The notes: generated from the letters alone by a model not told the origin. 40,095 bases of DNA from Salinivenus iranica (GCA_002894665.1 NCRB01000020.1:1-40095); one strand, 5' to 3'. Shown: positions 1 to 9,550, counted from the first letter of the stretch. Program-made: numbers and translations.

Positions 1-196
1 GCATGGAGGGGCGGGAAATTCCGGTGGGCCGTGCGAAGAGGGGCGAACATTCAGTCCTCCCCAAGTATACACAGGGCGGTGCGAAGACGAGATCCCTCCG
101 CCCGGCTTTGTGGGAATTTTGACGTTCCGCCAGCGGCCCGCGGAGGGCCCGGTGCGCCCGACAACTGCTGCCCTTGACTGACCCTGCGACCCATCG

Positions 197-1738
197 ATGG
201 ACGACCTACTGCGTACGGCGCTGGAATGGGCGGGCCCGCTCCAGCGCGTGGAGGCGTTTAAGACGCGCCCCGTCGCCACCCAGCGCACGCTTCTGCGCCG
301 CCTTCTCACCCAGGCCGCCGACACCGAATGGGGCCGTCGCTACGGCTTCTCGGAGATTGCCCAGGCGCCCGACATCATGGGCGCGTACCAGGAGCGCGTG
401 CCCCTTCATACCTACGACGACATTGCGGAGGACGTGAAGCGGGTGCGGAACGGCGCGGCCGATGTGATGTGGCCGGGCACCGTCACGAACTTCGCCGTCT
501 CCAGCGGCACGGTGTCCGACGGCAAAATCATTCCGATTACGGAGGAGACGATCGACCACAACCGCTCCTTCAGCGTGGGCACCGGGCTGCACTACCTGAA
601 GGAGACCCTGGATGTGCAGCTCTTCCTGGGGAACCACCTGACGCTTCCGGGGCGGGTGGAGGAGGATCCGGACTATCCCGGGACCCTGGCGGGCGAGATC
701 AGCGGGATCCTCGCCGAAAACGCGCCCGACTTCTTCAGTACCCTCTTCCAGGCCGTCCCGAACGAGGTCTCGTTCATTCCCAACTGGGAGGAAAAGCTGC
801 GCGCCATTGCCAAGCGGACGGTCGACCAGGACATTCGCCTGCTCGTGATGGCGCCCACCTGGGCGCTCACGCTCTTCGACGAGCTGATTGCCATTCACAA
901 TGAGCGCCACAACGACACGGCCACCACGGTGGGCGAGGTGTGGCCCAACCTGCAGCTGTTTATCGCGGGCGGCGTGCCGCTTCGATCGTACCGCGCCCTG
1001 CTGGAGGCCAGGATCGGGAGGGACATCGACTTCCTGGAGACGTACGGCGCGTCCGAGGGCTTCTTCTCGTTTCAGGACGACCTGGACGACGCGTCCATGC
1101 TGCTGCACCTCGACAACGGGGTGTTCTACGAGTTCGTGCGGATCGAGGAGGAGGGAGACGAGAACCCGCGCCGCTACACGGTGGCCGACGTGGAGCCGGG
1201 CGAGCGCTACTCGCTCTACGTCACCTCCTGCAGCGGCCTCTGGTCGTACCAGGTGGGCGACGTGATTCGCTTTACGCAGACCTTTCCGCACAAGATTACG
1301 GTGGCGGGGCGAACCAGTGAGATGATTGACGAGTATGGGGAATCACTCTACGGCGACGAAGCCCGGACGGCACTGCGCGAGGCCTGTGCATCCACCGGGG
1401 CGCACGTGGTCGATTATCACATCGCCCCCCGTGCCATGAACGGGGAGGAGCGGCCGGGGCACGAGTGGCTCATTGAGTTTGAGGACCGCCCCGACGACCT
1501 CGACGCCTTTGCCCGCTGCATCGATGAACACCTGCAATCGGTGAACCGGCACTACCGGATACGGCGGGAGGCAAAGGCCTTCGAGCCGCCGCTCATCTCG
1601 GCCCTGCCCGAGGGGGCGTTCTACAACTGGCTGAAGGCGACCAAGGACAGCATTAGCGGCCAGACCAAGGTGCCGCGCATGAGCGACGGCCGGGCCGTGG
1701 CCGACGGACTGCTGGAGACGGCCGGACGCACGGAGTGA
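197..1738 (+). CDS. GH3-family acyl-adenylating enzyme
   Basis: This 513-residue protein belongs to the GH3 family, known from plants where members adenylate hormone carboxylates and conjugate them to amino acids. Bacterial members are generally annotated only as GH3 auxin-responsive promoter family proteins, and their substrates are unknown to me. Visible motifs match the adenylate-forming fold: a phosphate-binding loop SSGTVSDGK near residues 102-110, an ETYGASEGFF motif near 280, a GDVIRF motif near 354, and a QTKVPRMS segment close to the C terminus. The ATG gives a family-typical length. It stands alone ahead of the sigma factor gene. The family call is firm; the reaction is open. Confidence 0.85.
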   Translation: MDDLLRTALEWAGPLQRVEAFKTRPVATQRTLLRRLLTQAADTEWGRRYGFSEIAQAPDIMGAYQERVPLHTYDDIAEDVKRVRNGAADVMWPGTVTNFAVSSGTVSDGKIIPITEETIDHNRSFSVGTGLHYLKETLDVQLFLGNHLTLPGRVEEDPDYPGTLAGEISGILAENAPDFFSTLFQAVPNEVSFIPNWEEKLRAIAKRTVDQDIRLLVMAPTWALTLFDELIAIHNERHNDTATTVGEVWPNLQLFIAGGVPLRSYRALLEARIGRDIDFLETYGASEGFFSFQDDLDDASMLLHLDNGVFYEFVRIEEEGDENPRRYTVADVEPGERYSLYVTSCSGLWSYQVGDVIRFTQTFPHKITVAGRTSEMIDEYGESLYGDEARTALREACASTGAHVVDYHIAPRAMNGEERPGHEWLIEFEDRPDDLDAFARCIDEHLQSVNRHYRIRREAKAFEPPLISALPEGAFYNWLKATKDSISGQTKVPRMSDGRAVADGLLETAGRTE

Positions 1739-1910
1739 GAGCACTCCCATTCTAGAACGAACACGTTTGTGGACCGGCCCCTCGTGGGGGCTGGAACAAC
1801 CCCTCCTCGTCACTCGTGGTGCTTTCACAGAAATGTAGTTCGTCACGTCCAAGTGGCGTCCAGGGAAGAGGCGGTGCAATCGGGCCGCCCCGGGCGCGAT
1901 CCGGCGTTGT

Positions 1911-2810
1911 ATGGGCGTGCCGCTCCCGTGTCACCACCATCGTGATCCCTTCTCACAAAGAGCCCAACTGCACGTGCCGCGCGAACAACGGATGCTGGAC
2001 CAGTACCTCCAAGAAATTGGAAAAATCGACCTGCTTGAACCGGAGGAGGAGGTCGAGCTGGCTCGTCGCATCAAGGATGGGGATGAGGAGGCCCTGCACA
2101 AGCTCTGCCGGGCCAACCTTCGATTCGTCGTTTCTGTCGCCAAGAAGTATCAGGGACAGGGGCTCTCGCTCGCGGACTTGATCAACGAGGGCAACTACGG
2201 GCTCATCAAGGCCGCGAAGCGGTTCGATGAGACCCGCGGGTTCAAGTTCATCTCGTACGCCGTTTGGTGGATCCGTCAGGCCATCCTGCAGGCCCTTGCC
2301 GAGCAGAGCCGCGTGGTGCGCCTGCCGCTCAACCGCATTGGCACCATCTCGAAAATCCGCAAGGCCAGCGCCCGGCTCCAGCAGGAGCTCGACCGCAAGC
2401 CGAACATAGAAGAACTGGCCGAGGAGCTCGAGATCGATGTCCAGAAGGTGCGGGAGGCGATGCAGCACACCAGTCGGCACCTGTCCATGGACGCGCCCTT
2501 CAACGAGGAGGACGATAACAGCCTCCTCGACGTGCTTCCGGACGAGGAGAGCGACTCGCCGGACGAGGAGATGCTGGCGGAGTCCGTTAAGATTGACATC
2601 GAGCGCGCCCTGAGTGCGCTCCACGACCGCGAGGCCGAAATCACGCGCCTCTACTTTGGCATCGGGCGCGAGCACCCGCTGACCCTCGAGGAGATTGGCA
2701 AGCGCTTCGACCTCACGCGGGAGCGGGTGCGTCAGATCAAGGAGAAGGCGCTGCGCAAGTTGCGCCAGCGTCACGACCGAGACGACCTGCAGCCCCATCG
2801 CAGTGACTGA
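1911..2810 (+). CDS. rpoD: Primary RNA polymerase sigma factor (sigma-70, short Bacteroidota type)
   Basis: Directs RNA polymerase to housekeeping promoters. Region 1.2 ([20 protein letters not shown]), region 2 with the GYGLIKAA-like core-binding and WWIRQAI melting segments, region 3 ([10 protein letters not shown]) and region 4 with a helix-turn-helix ([14 protein letters not shown]) follow in order. There is no region 1.1, which fits the roughly 290-residue primary sigma factor of Bacteroidota. The start is uncertain: the frame is open from ATG 1911, but homologues as I remember them begin about 15 residues before the DQYLQEIGK motif, so a start around 1950-1992 is possible. A strong terminator follows directly. 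Confidence 0.93.
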   Translation: MGVPLPCHHHRDPFSQRAQLHVPREQRMLDQYLQEIGKIDLLEPEEEVELARRIKDGDEEALHKLCRANLRFVVSVAKKYQGQGLSLADLINEGNYGLIKAAKRFDETRGFKFISYAVWWIRQAILQALAEQSRVVRLPLNRIGTISKIRKASARLQQELDRKPNIEELAEELEIDVQKVREAMQHTSRHLSMDAPFNEEDDNSLLDVLPDEESDSPDEEMLAESVKIDIERALSALHDREAEITRLYFGIGREHPLTLEEIGKRFDLTRERVRQIKEKALRKLRQRHDRDDLQPHRSD

Positions 2811-2844
2811 ACCGCTACGATTTGGCCCGGCCACGAATCCGAAC

Positions 2845-2878
2845 AAAGGGCGCGTCCCCGTCGGGACGGGCCCTTTTT
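2845..2878 (+). terminator. Rho-independent terminator of the sigma factor gene
   Basis: A GC-rich hairpin (arms AAAGGGC and GGCCCTTT, with an inner GTCCC/GGGAC stem) ends in a short T run about 35 bases after the sigma factor stop codon. It argues that the DUF2071 gene starts at 2910 rather than at the upstream in-frame codon at 2877, which would overlap the terminator. Confidence 0.85.
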
Positions 2879-2909
2879 GTCTGTTGCCTGCGACGGTCCT
2901 TCGGTGCCC

Positions 2910-3638
2910 ATGTCCGCCTCCGTTTCGTCGTCTCGCCCCGTCGTCCTCCGCGCCACGGCCCGCCACCGGGTGGGCGTGCGCTACGAGGTGCCCCCGGCGT
3001 CGCTGGCGGCGCACCTGCCGGACCTACTGGTGCCCGATACGCAGGACGAACGGGCCGCCCTGAGCCTCGTTGGGGTGCACCTGACGGACGTTCGAGTGCT
3101 CGGGATTGCGGGGCCGGGGCTTCGCCACGTGCCGGCGGTGGAGCTGCGGGCGGCGGTCCGGCACCCGCCCACGGACCGGAAGGGCACCCTCACGCTACAG
3201 GCGTACGTCCCCCGGCGGCTCGTCGCGTGGGGGGCGCGCACGCTCTACGACGAACCGGTGGCCGTGGCGTCCATGCAGCCCCTGCGCCGCACGTCCGACG
3301 ATCGGGTGTCGATGACGTACCGGTTCGACTGGCAGGGGCGCGAGCAGCGCCTGCGGGTGGAGCGCTCCCGGGCGGGCGCGGCCGACCCGCCGGCGGCGAC
3401 GTCTCCGGCGGCGACGGGCGGGACCTGGCGCTTTGCGACGGGCGGCGGCCCGCTGCGGTGCGCGCGTCTCGACCAGGAGCCGGGCCCCGTCCGGCGGGCC
3501 GACACGGCGCACGTCACCGTGCGGTGGCGCGCGGCGTTTGGGGAGGTCGGGGCGCTCCTGGCCGACCGGTCCCCGTCCGCGGCGTGGGTCGGGGGCGAGG
3601 GCCCGCTGGCGCTCCGGTGGCGCGAGCGCCTCGGATAG
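2910..3638 (+). CDS. DUF2071-like (YqjF-type) protein
   Basis: A 242-residue soluble protein resembling the DUF2071/YqjF family, whose function is not established. Support comes from the overall pattern: an N-terminal segment PVVLRATARHRVGVRYEVPP, a central motif about conversion of a beta-strand-rich acetoacetate-decarboxylase-like fold (TLQAYVPRRLVAWGARTLYD), and a C-terminal basic strand. A Pro/Ala/Gly-rich insertion lies near residue 155, encoded by very GC-rich DNA. I start at ATG 2910, after the sigma factor terminator. The lipoprotein gene follows 55 bases downstream. No catalytic residues can be named. Confidence 0.6.
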   Translation: MSASVSSSRPVVLRATARHRVGVRYEVPPASLAAHLPDLLVPDTQDERAALSLVGVHLTDVRVLGIAGPGLRHVPAVELRAAVRHPPTDRKGTLTLQAYVPRRLVAWGARTLYDEPVAVASMQPLRRTSDDRVSMTYRFDWQGREQRLRVERSRAGAADPPAATSPAATGGTWRFATGGGPLRCARLDQEPGPVRRADTAHVTVRWRAAFGEVGALLADRSPSAAWVGGEGPLALRWRERLG

Positions 3639-3693
3639 CCGACGGTCTGCGCTGTACGCTCACCAGACGACCCCTGTCCCCGTGTCTCGTCCG

Positions 3694-4296
3694 ATGCGAC
3701 TGGTTGTGCCTGTGCTCATTCTGTTCGTGGGGGGCGGCTGCCAGACGCTCGCGCCCGAGGAGGGGGGCCGCCGCGCTCGGGACCGGGCGGCGGCCGTGAC
3801 GGTCGTGGACCCGGAGGCGGCGGAAGCGGCGGTGGCCGGCTGCGAGAAGGTGGGCGACCTGTCCGTCCGCCCGCCCTTTCCACTGCTGGCCCAGCGCTAT
3901 CCGGAGCTCTCCTCGTTCGGGCAGGCGGAGGTCGAGGCCGAGCTGCGCTACCGGGCCGCCCTGGCGGGGGGCGACACCGTGGTGCCTACGGGCCTCGCCG
4001 ACGGGCGCACCCAGGCCGATGCCTACGACTGCGGCGGGGCAGACGGACGCAGGCCGCGTGGGGGCGTGTCGCATAGACGCGAGCGTCCTCATTCGGCACG
4101 CGGAGCTAGGAGAGCCGGCGGGGGCACGTCCGGGCGTCACGTGGTCTTACGCCGCGCGAGCACCCTGAAGTTATCCGGGCTCAGCCCGCGGCTCGACTGG
4201 ACGACCCACGACCACGCCGTGTCCAGCCCTTCCCCTCTACCGCCTCCAGCGGGGAAAATTTGGCATAGAAGAGCGCCCCCACCCAAGCGTCGTTGA
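3694..4296 (+). CDS. Small lipoprotein, DUF4156-like, with an unexpected C-terminal run-on
   Basis: The first about 115 residues look like a small envelope lipoprotein: a hydrophobic signal VVPVLILFVGGGC with the lipobox cysteine at residue 16, then a domain ending GGDTVVPTG...AYDC that resembles DUF4156 (YjeI-like) lipoproteins of unknown function. Such proteins normally stop soon after the AYDC motif (about position 4031). Here the frame continues for about 88 more low-complexity, Arg/Gly/Pro-rich residues to the stop at 4294-4296, just before brxA. I infer that the true 3' end was lost or shifted where the BREX island joins. A sequencing or assembly error would look the same. Confidence 0.5.
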   Translation: MRLVVPVLILFVGGGCQTLAPEEGGRRARDRAAAVTVVDPEAAEAAVAGCEKVGDLSVRPPFPLLAQRYPELSSFGQAEVEAELRYRAALAGGDTVVPTGLADGRTQADAYDCGGADGRRPRGGVSHRRERPHSARGARRAGGGTSGRHVVLRRASTLKLSGLSPRLDWTTHDHAVSSPSPLPPPAGKIWHRRAPPPKRR

Positions 4297-4310
4297 CTTG
4301 CTCGGGTGGG
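4278..4310 (+). other. Hairpin in the leader of the BREX operon
   Basis: Perfect 7-bp arms CCCACCC and GGGTGGG enclose a 19-base loop, 48 bases before the brxA start. No T run follows, so a classical terminator is unlikely. It could end the lipoprotein transcript or act in the BREX leader; neither is shown. Confidence 0.4.
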
Positions 4311-4357
4311 TCTGGTTTGTTGGGGACGCCCACGAGTTCCCCGTCAGTTGTGCTGCC

Positions 4358-5158
4358 ATGATTCGACTTCTCTCGCAGACGGTGAATGCCCTGCCCGAAG
4401 CGTTCGGCTTCCGGGCGGGAGAGAAGGGAGTGCATAACACCCGGACGATGATGCTGGAAGACCTGGAGACGCTCCTCGACGAGCTTCCCCCAGAGACGTC
4501 GAAGAAAGAGTACCAGGCCGCCATTGTCGAGGAGAACATCCTGGCGAAAAACACGGCCTCCACGCGCCGTTACAACGCGCAACGACTCGCGGAGCTGTAC
4601 GGGCTCGACCCCGAAATTCCCCTCTTCCGCATCTTTCGGGCCCTTTGGGACCGGGACGAAGGGCGTCCCCTTCTGGCCCTGCTGTTGGTGCTCGCGCGGG
4701 ACCCGATGCTCCGGATGACGGCGGAGCCAATCCTGGACCTGGAGACTGGAGAGCGGTTCGACAAAACAAAACTCCAGGCAGTCCTTCGGGCGGAAACCGG
4801 GGATCGATTTAGCGAAACCAGCATCAAAAAGATCTCCCGCATGACGGGCTCGTCCTGGACACAGGGCGGGCTTCTGGAGGGGCGGCAGAAAAAGACGCGG
4901 GTCCATCCCCAGTGCACACCGACCAATACGGCCTACGCGCTTATCCTGGGGCATCTGTGTGGCGTGCGCGGCTCGCTTCTCTTCAATACCTTTTGGACGC
5001 GCGTGCTCGACGCGCCCGAACACGAGCTCCAGGACCATGCGAAATCGGCGTCCCGGCGGGGAATGCTCACGTACCGCAATGCGGGGGGCATCATTGAAGT
5101 GGACATTTCTCCCATCCTCCTCCCACACGAACAAGACCTCCTTCGTGAGCAAAGTTGA
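4358..5158 (+). CDS. brxA: BREX protein BrxA (DUF1819 family)
   Basis: First gene of the BREX locus. BrxA is a small helical protein required by type 1 systems; DNA binding has been described for the family. The 266-residue sequence shows the family pattern I recognise: GVHNTRTMMLEDL near residues 24-36, EENILAKNTASTRR near 58-71, PLLALLLVLARDPMLR near 107-122, SSWTQGGLLEG near 168, and a closing GGIIEVDISPILL. I choose ATG 4358 because it keeps the conserved N-terminal segment and clears the leader hairpin; the frame is open from 4298 and an internal start at 4448 is also possible. It overlaps brxB by 14 bases, so the two are probably translationally coupled. Confidence 0.82.
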   Translation: MIRLLSQTVNALPEAFGFRAGEKGVHNTRTMMLEDLETLLDELPPETSKKEYQAAIVEENILAKNTASTRRYNAQRLAELYGLDPEIPLFRIFRALWDRDEGRPLLALLLVLARDPMLRMTAEPILDLETGERFDKTKLQAVLRAETGDRFSETSIKKISRMTGSSWTQGGLLEGRQKKTRVHPQCTPTNTAYALILGHLCGVRGSLLFNTFWTRVLDAPEHELQDHAKSASRRGMLTYRNAGGIIEVDISPILLPHEQDLLREQS

Positions 5159-5678
5159 CGACCTCCTCGACCGGTACGAGCAGAACGTTAACCGTCCGTG
5201 GAAGAAGCGGCTGGACGGGGCGCAGAAGGTCTGGTTTGTCGTGTATCCGCCAAAGTATGAGCGGGCACTCCGAGCGCGGATCGAAGAGTTTCGGATGGCG
5301 ACGACGCAAGCCGGGCACGGATGGACCGAATCTGATTTGACCCGCGCGTTCCCGGAGTGGATGGCGGACCACGAGTACCGGGAAGGGTATTTCGAGGACC
5401 CCTCCGGTTTCGACTTTGTGAAGCAGGATTTCCTGGAGGATCTCGCGCAGGACATCCGGGCGGATCTTCAAGAGGAAGACGAGGAAACCGTCGTGGCCCT
5501 CACGGGCATCGGAACGCTCTTCGGATTTGTCTCCATCTCCGACCTGATCGAGGAGGTCCACTCCGAAATTCGTGGACGCCTCGTCGTCTTCTTTCCGGGT
5601 CGCCACGAGGCGAACACGTACCGCTTCCTCGACGCCCGGGACGGCTGGGACTATCTTGCCCTGCCGATCAAAGCATAG
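5145..5678 (+). CDS. brxB: BREX protein BrxB (DUF1788 family)
   Basis: BrxB is a conserved small component of BREX type 1, part of the core set with BrxA and BrxC; its molecular role is not settled. This 177-residue version carries the expected features: KVWFVVYPPKYERAL near the N terminus, then TESDLTRAFPEWM, and a C-terminal GRLVVFFPGRHEANTYRFLD, which is the strongest signature. I start at GTG 5145, which overlaps the brxA stop. Longer in-frame starts inside brxA encode an Arg/Ser-rich shadow of brxA rather than family sequence. brxC follows after 48 bases. Confidence 0.85.
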   Translation: MSKVDDLLDRYEQNVNRPWKKRLDGAQKVWFVVYPPKYERALRARIEEFRMATTQAGHGWTESDLTRAFPEWMADHEYREGYFEDPSGFDFVKQDFLEDLAQDIRADLQEEDEETVVALTGIGTLFGFVSISDLIEEVHSEIRGRLVVFFPGRHEANTYRFLDARDGWDYLALPIKA

Positions 5679-5726
5679 AAGCCCTCTCTTCTCTTTCTGG
5701 CTTCTCTCACTGAATCTGGCTGTGTG

Positions 5727-8700
5727 ATGCAAAACCGCGTAATTTACGAGCAGGACCCCACGGAATTTCAACTCCTGAACAACGGGGTCGCGAAGGTTCG
5801 GGACGCACAAACCAAGGAAGAGCTCGAAACGCTCCGCTTTGAGCTGAAGACCTTTATTTGTGAGGGACAGTACGAAGAGGGACTGATCCGGCTACTTCAG
5901 AGCTACCTCGACAACCTCGGGCAACCGGAACAGCCCGCCGCCTGGATCAGCGGGTTCTTCGGGAGCGGCAAGTCGCACCTCGTCAAGATGCTTCGCTACC
6001 TGTGGGTCGACTACGAATTTCCAGACGGAGCGACGGCGCGGGGACTGGCAAACCTTTCGACCCGTGTCGAGGACCTGCTGAAGGAGCTCTCCACCCAGGC
6101 CCGGCGCCTGAACGGGCTCCATGCGGTCTCGGGGTCGCTGGGCTCCAGCTCAAAGGGGAGCGTCCCCCTCGCCCTGCTCAGCCTCATTTTTAAGTCGGCG
6201 GACCTGCCGGAGCAGTATTCGCTCGCTCAGTTTGTGATGTGGCTCAAGGAGGAAGGACACTATGAGGAGCTTCGTCGGCGGGTGGAAGACGAAGGGCGGG
6301 ATTGGGACCGGGAGCTCCGCAATCTCATGGTGTCGTCGTCCATTTCGAAGCACCTGCTCGACCTGGAGCCGTCGCTGGCCGACGACGTGGCGGGCGTGCG
6401 GGACCTGCTCCGGGAAAGCTACCCGAAGGTCGACGACGTCTCGCTCGACCAGATGGTGGATGCCATCTACGACGCGCTGGCCGACGACGGCGAGCTCCCC
6501 TGCACGCTCGTCGCCCTCGACGAAATCCAGCAGTTCATTGGGGACGACTCCGAGAAGACGTACGACATTCAGGAGGTCACGCAGGCCTGCTGTTCGGAAT
6601 TCGGCGGGAAGCTGCTGTTTGTGGGGACGGGACAGACGGCGCTCACGGGCACGCCGGAGCTGGAGAAGCTGACCGGGCGCTACCGCATCCAGATTCAGCT
6701 CTCGGACGCGGATGTGCAGGCGGTCACGCGGAAAACGGTGCTCAAAAAGAAGCCGTCGAAGCGGCCCGACGTCGAAGACACCTTGACGCGGAACAGCGGG
6801 GAGATCTCCCGCCACCTCCGAGGTACCGACTTTGAATCGAAGCCGGAGGACGAGGACCACCTCGTGGATGACTATCCATTGCTCCCCACCCGGCGGCGGT
6901 TTTGGGAGCGAGTTCTGCGGGCCGTCGACGAGGCGGGCACCAAGAGCCAGCTCCGCACGCAGCTCAAGCTGGTGGACGAGGCGGTGAAGCAGACGGCGGA
7001 GGAGCCGATTGGCTCCGTCGTGGCGGGGGACTTCATCTACGAAGATCTCCGCTCCGACCTGCTCCAGAGCGGCGTTCTCGCCAACGACATCGACACCCGA
7101 ATCGAGCAGGTGCGTGCCGAGGAAGACGATGAGCTCGGGGCGCGGCTCTGCGCGCTGGCCTTTCTCATCGGAAAGCTGCCCCGCGAGGAGGGCGTGGATA
7201 CGGGCCTCCGGGCTACGCCGGAGACGTTCGCGGATCTGCTGGTGAAGGACCTAAAGGCGGGCAGTGGCACGCTCCGAGACCGCGTCGAAGCCCGGCTCGA
7301 CCAGCTGGTGAAGAAGGGCATCCTCATGCAGGTGGAGGGGGAGTACCGGATGCAGACGCAGGAGAGCCAGCAGTGGATGAATGAGTTTCGCGAGCGATAC
7401 CGGAGCATCACGAAGAAGCGGGAGCAGCTGGCGACGCACCGGAGCGACGAGCTGCGCAAGGCCGCGAGTGACGCCCTTGGCGACGTCCAGAAGATCAAGC
7501 ACGGCGACAGCAATGAGCGGCGGACCCTCGAGCCGCACTTCTCGAAGGAGGAGCCCACGCCCAGCGGCGAGGCGATCCCGGTCTGGGTTCGCAACGAGTG
7601 GCGGGACACGGCGTCGTCCGTCGAGGCCGACGCCCGACAGGCGGGGACGGACAGCCCCATGATTTATGTGTTCCTGCCGAAGCGGAGCGCCGATCAGCTC
7701 GATGAGGCGATCGCTACCGAGCGGGCTGGGAAGGCGACCCTCGAAGTGAAAGGGCGAACGACCACGCAGGAGGGGGAGGAAGCCCGGCAGGCGATGATTA
7801 CGCGGCGCGAGCAGGCGACGCAGCGTAAGGAGGCCGCCCTCGAAGAGATTCTGGAGGGCGCCCGGGTCTTTCTAGCCGGGGGACAAGAATACGTGGCCGA
7901 TACCGTGGCGGAAGGCGTCGAGAATGCCGCGCTAAACGCCCTCGAACGGCTCTATCCCAAGTTCGAAACCGCCGACGATAGGCGGTGGAACCGGGTGTAC
8001 CGGCAGGCGCGGAATGGGGACAAGGACGCCCTGGAGGAAGTGGACTTTCGGGGCAACCCCGAGGACCATCCCGTCTGCGAAGCGGTGCTGGAGGCAGTGA
8101 GCGCTACGACCAACGGCAAGGAGGTCCGGCGGCAGTTCACAACGGCCCCTTACGGATGGCCCCAGGATGCGGTGGATGCGGCCCTTGTGTTGCTTACGCT
8201 CACGAATCACGTGCGGGCCAGGCGCAATGGGGGGGCGGTGGACGCTTCCGACCTCACACAGCGAAACCTGAGTACCGCTCGTTTCCGGGCCGAGACCGTC
8301 ACGCTGAGCCGCAAGCAGATTCTGGAGCTCCGAGGACTACTGCAGCAGTTTGCCGACGACGTCACGGGCAACGAGCAGGAAAAAGTGCCGGAGTTTCTGG
8401 AGCGGGTCCGGACCCTCGCCCATCGAATCAGCGGGCCGCCGCCGCTTCCGGCCCGCCCGGACCTCGACTACGTAGACGAGGTCGCACGGCACTCCGGAAA
8501 CGAGCAACTCGCGAAGCTCCACGAGTATAAGGAACGCTTCCTAAAGGAGACTGGGGAGTGGCAGTCGATGGGCAATCGCAAGCCGCAGCGGGAGGCCGAG
8601 TGGTCACAGCTCCAGACGGCCCTCCGCCGGGCAGAAGACCTCGACGGGGTAGAGGAAATCCGGGAGGATGCGAATGCGATCAAGCAGCAGCGCTCGCTCC

Positions 8701-9161
8701 TGGAGCCCACCGATCCCGTACAGCCGCTCCTCAACTCGGCCACCGACCGGCTCCGGGAGGAGCTTCGTTCGCTGTACGACGAATATGAGGCCGCCTTCGA
8801 GGAGCAGATGGAGGCGCTCCAGGCGGCGGAGCCGTGGCAGAAAATCGATGACGAGACCCGGCAATCGATCCTCCGGCGGCACAACCTCGACGGCATTCCG
8901 GAGATTGAGGTAGGCACCACGGAGGCGCTCCTGGACACGCTTGATGACACCCCGCTCGGCGGCTGGCGCACCCGCAAGGATGCCCTTTCCCAGCGGTTCG
9001 ATGACGCCCTCTCCGACGCCGTGCGGGAACTGGAACCGGACACGACGCGCATCAATCTGGACTCTCAGGTTCTGAGGTCAGAGGACGACGTGGAGGAGTG
9101 GCTCGACGAATCCCGCGAAACGCTCCTCGACCACCTGGAGGACGGTCCCGTGCAGGTGTAA
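5727..9161 (+). CDS. brxC: BREX ATPase BrxC
   Basis: BrxC is the large P-loop ATPase of BREX, related to AAA+/STAND-like ATPases and essential for defence and, in studied systems, for methylation. The 1144-residue protein has a Walker A motif GFFGSGKS at residues 76-83, a Walker B segment CTLVALDEIQQFIGDD about 180 residues later, and a sensor-like FVGTGQTAL motif. The C-terminal half is a long acidic helical region with coiled-coil character. The length fits the family (about 1100-1250). ATG 5727 is preferred over the in-frame GTG three bases upstream. The gene is intact and GC-rich throughout, unlike pglX. Confidence 0.93.
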   Translation: MQNRVIYEQDPTEFQLLNNGVAKVRDAQTKEELETLRFELKTFICEGQYEEGLIRLLQSYLDNLGQPEQPAAWISGFFGSGKSHLVKMLRYLWVDYEFPDGATARGLANLSTRVEDLLKELSTQARRLNGLHAVSGSLGSSSKGSVPLALLSLIFKSADLPEQYSLAQFVMWLKEEGHYEELRRRVEDEGRDWDRELRNLMVSSSISKHLLDLEPSLADDVAGVRDLLRESYPKVDDVSLDQMVDAIYDALADDGELPCTLVALDEIQQFIGDDSEKTYDIQEVTQACCSEFGGKLLFVGTGQTALTGTPELEKLTGRYRIQIQLSDADVQAVTRKTVLKKKPSKRPDVEDTLTRNSGEISRHLRGTDFESKPEDEDHLVDDYPLLPTRRRFWERVLRAVDEAGTKSQLRTQLKLVDEAVKQTAEEPIGSVVAGDFIYEDLRSDLLQSGVLANDIDTRIEQVRAEEDDELGARLCALAFLIGKLPREEGVDTGLRATPETFADLLVKDLKAGSGTLRDRVEARLDQLVKKGILMQVEGEYRMQTQESQQWMNEFRERYRSITKKREQLATHRSDELRKAASDALGDVQKIKHGDSNERRTLEPHFSKEEPTPSGEAIPVWVRNEWRDTASSVEADARQAGTDSPMIYVFLPKRSADQLDEAIATERAGKATLEVKGRTTTQEGEEARQAMITRREQATQRKEAALEEILEGARVFLAGGQEYVADTVAEGVENAALNALERLYPKFETADDRRWNRVYRQARNGDKDALEEVDFRGNPEDHPVCEAVLEAVSATTNGKEVRRQFTTAPYGWPQDAVDAALVLLTLTNHVRARRNGGAVDASDLTQRNLSTARFRAETVTLSRKQILELRGLLQQFADDVTGNEQEKVPEFLERVRTLAHRISGPPPLPARPDLDYVDEVARHSGNEQLAKLHEYKERFLKETGEWQSMGNRKPQREAEWSQLQTALRRAEDLDGVEEIREDANAIKQQRSLLEPTDPVQPLLNSATDRLREELRSLYDEYEAAFEEQMEALQAAEPWQKIDDETRQSILRRHNLDGIPEIEVGTTEALLDTLDDTPLGGWRTRKDALSQRFDDALSDAVRELEPDTTRINLDSQVLRSEDDVEEWLDESRETLLDHLEDGPVQV

Positions 9162-9231
9162 CTCCGGCCAATCGCCTTCACGGGGCGACGCCTGGTGCAG
9201 GTGACGCCGAGGAACGGCGCTGTAGCCTCTC

Positions 9232-9241
9232 TTGTATACAA
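9232..9241. promoter_or_regulatory. Palindromic operator candidate for the MazF module
   Basis: TTGTATACAA is a perfect 10-bp palindrome 40 bases before the antitoxin start, in a locally AT-rich patch, and is followed by a second ATATAC motif near 9256. Ribbon-helix-helix antitoxins bind such short palindromes to repress their own operon, so this is a plausible autoregulatory site. Confidence 0.4.
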
Positions 9242-9280
9242 TCAGCACACACACGATATACAGATTTGCCCAATGGCCCC

Positions 9281-9550
9281 ATGAGTGACACCGGTAGCAC
9301 CACGGTCCGCGTCAGTCGTGACGTACACCGCCGACTCAAGGCGCTGGCGGAGGAAGAAGGGGGAACGCTCTCGGAGGTCGTCGATCGTCTCCTCGAAGAA
9401 CGGCGGCGGGATCGGTTTTTTCGCCGGACCAATGAGGGGTTTGATCGGCTTCGGCGTCGCCGGGAGGCGTGGGCGGAATACGACGCGGAGACGGAGGAGC
9501 TGGCGGGCGCGTCCGACGATGGGTTAGAGGCACACCCCTACGATGGCTGA
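9281..9550 (+). CDS. Ribbon-helix-helix antitoxin of a MazF module
   Basis: An 89-residue protein with an N-terminal ribbon-helix-helix fold: a beta strand TTVRVSRDVH followed by the helices LKALAEEEGG and LSEVVDRLLEERR, residues about 7-42. The remainder is a charged, probably flexible toxin-binding tail. This is the usual organisation of a type II antitoxin that represses its operon and neutralises the toxin downstream. ATG 9281 was chosen because earlier in-frame sequence does not extend the fold. The stop overlaps the toxin start by 8 bases (ATGGCTGA), indicating translational coupling. Confidence 0.85.
   Translation: MSDTGSTTVRVSRDVHRRLKALAEEEGGTLSEVVDRLLEERRRDRFFRRTNEGFDRLRRRREAWAEYDAETEELAGASDDGLEAHPYDG

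Noticed and set aside
206-1291. 361-residue open frame on the minus strand
   Set aside because: It lies opposite the GH3 gene, is rich in Arg/Val/Gly/Leu and has no family pattern; it is a shadow caused by high GC.
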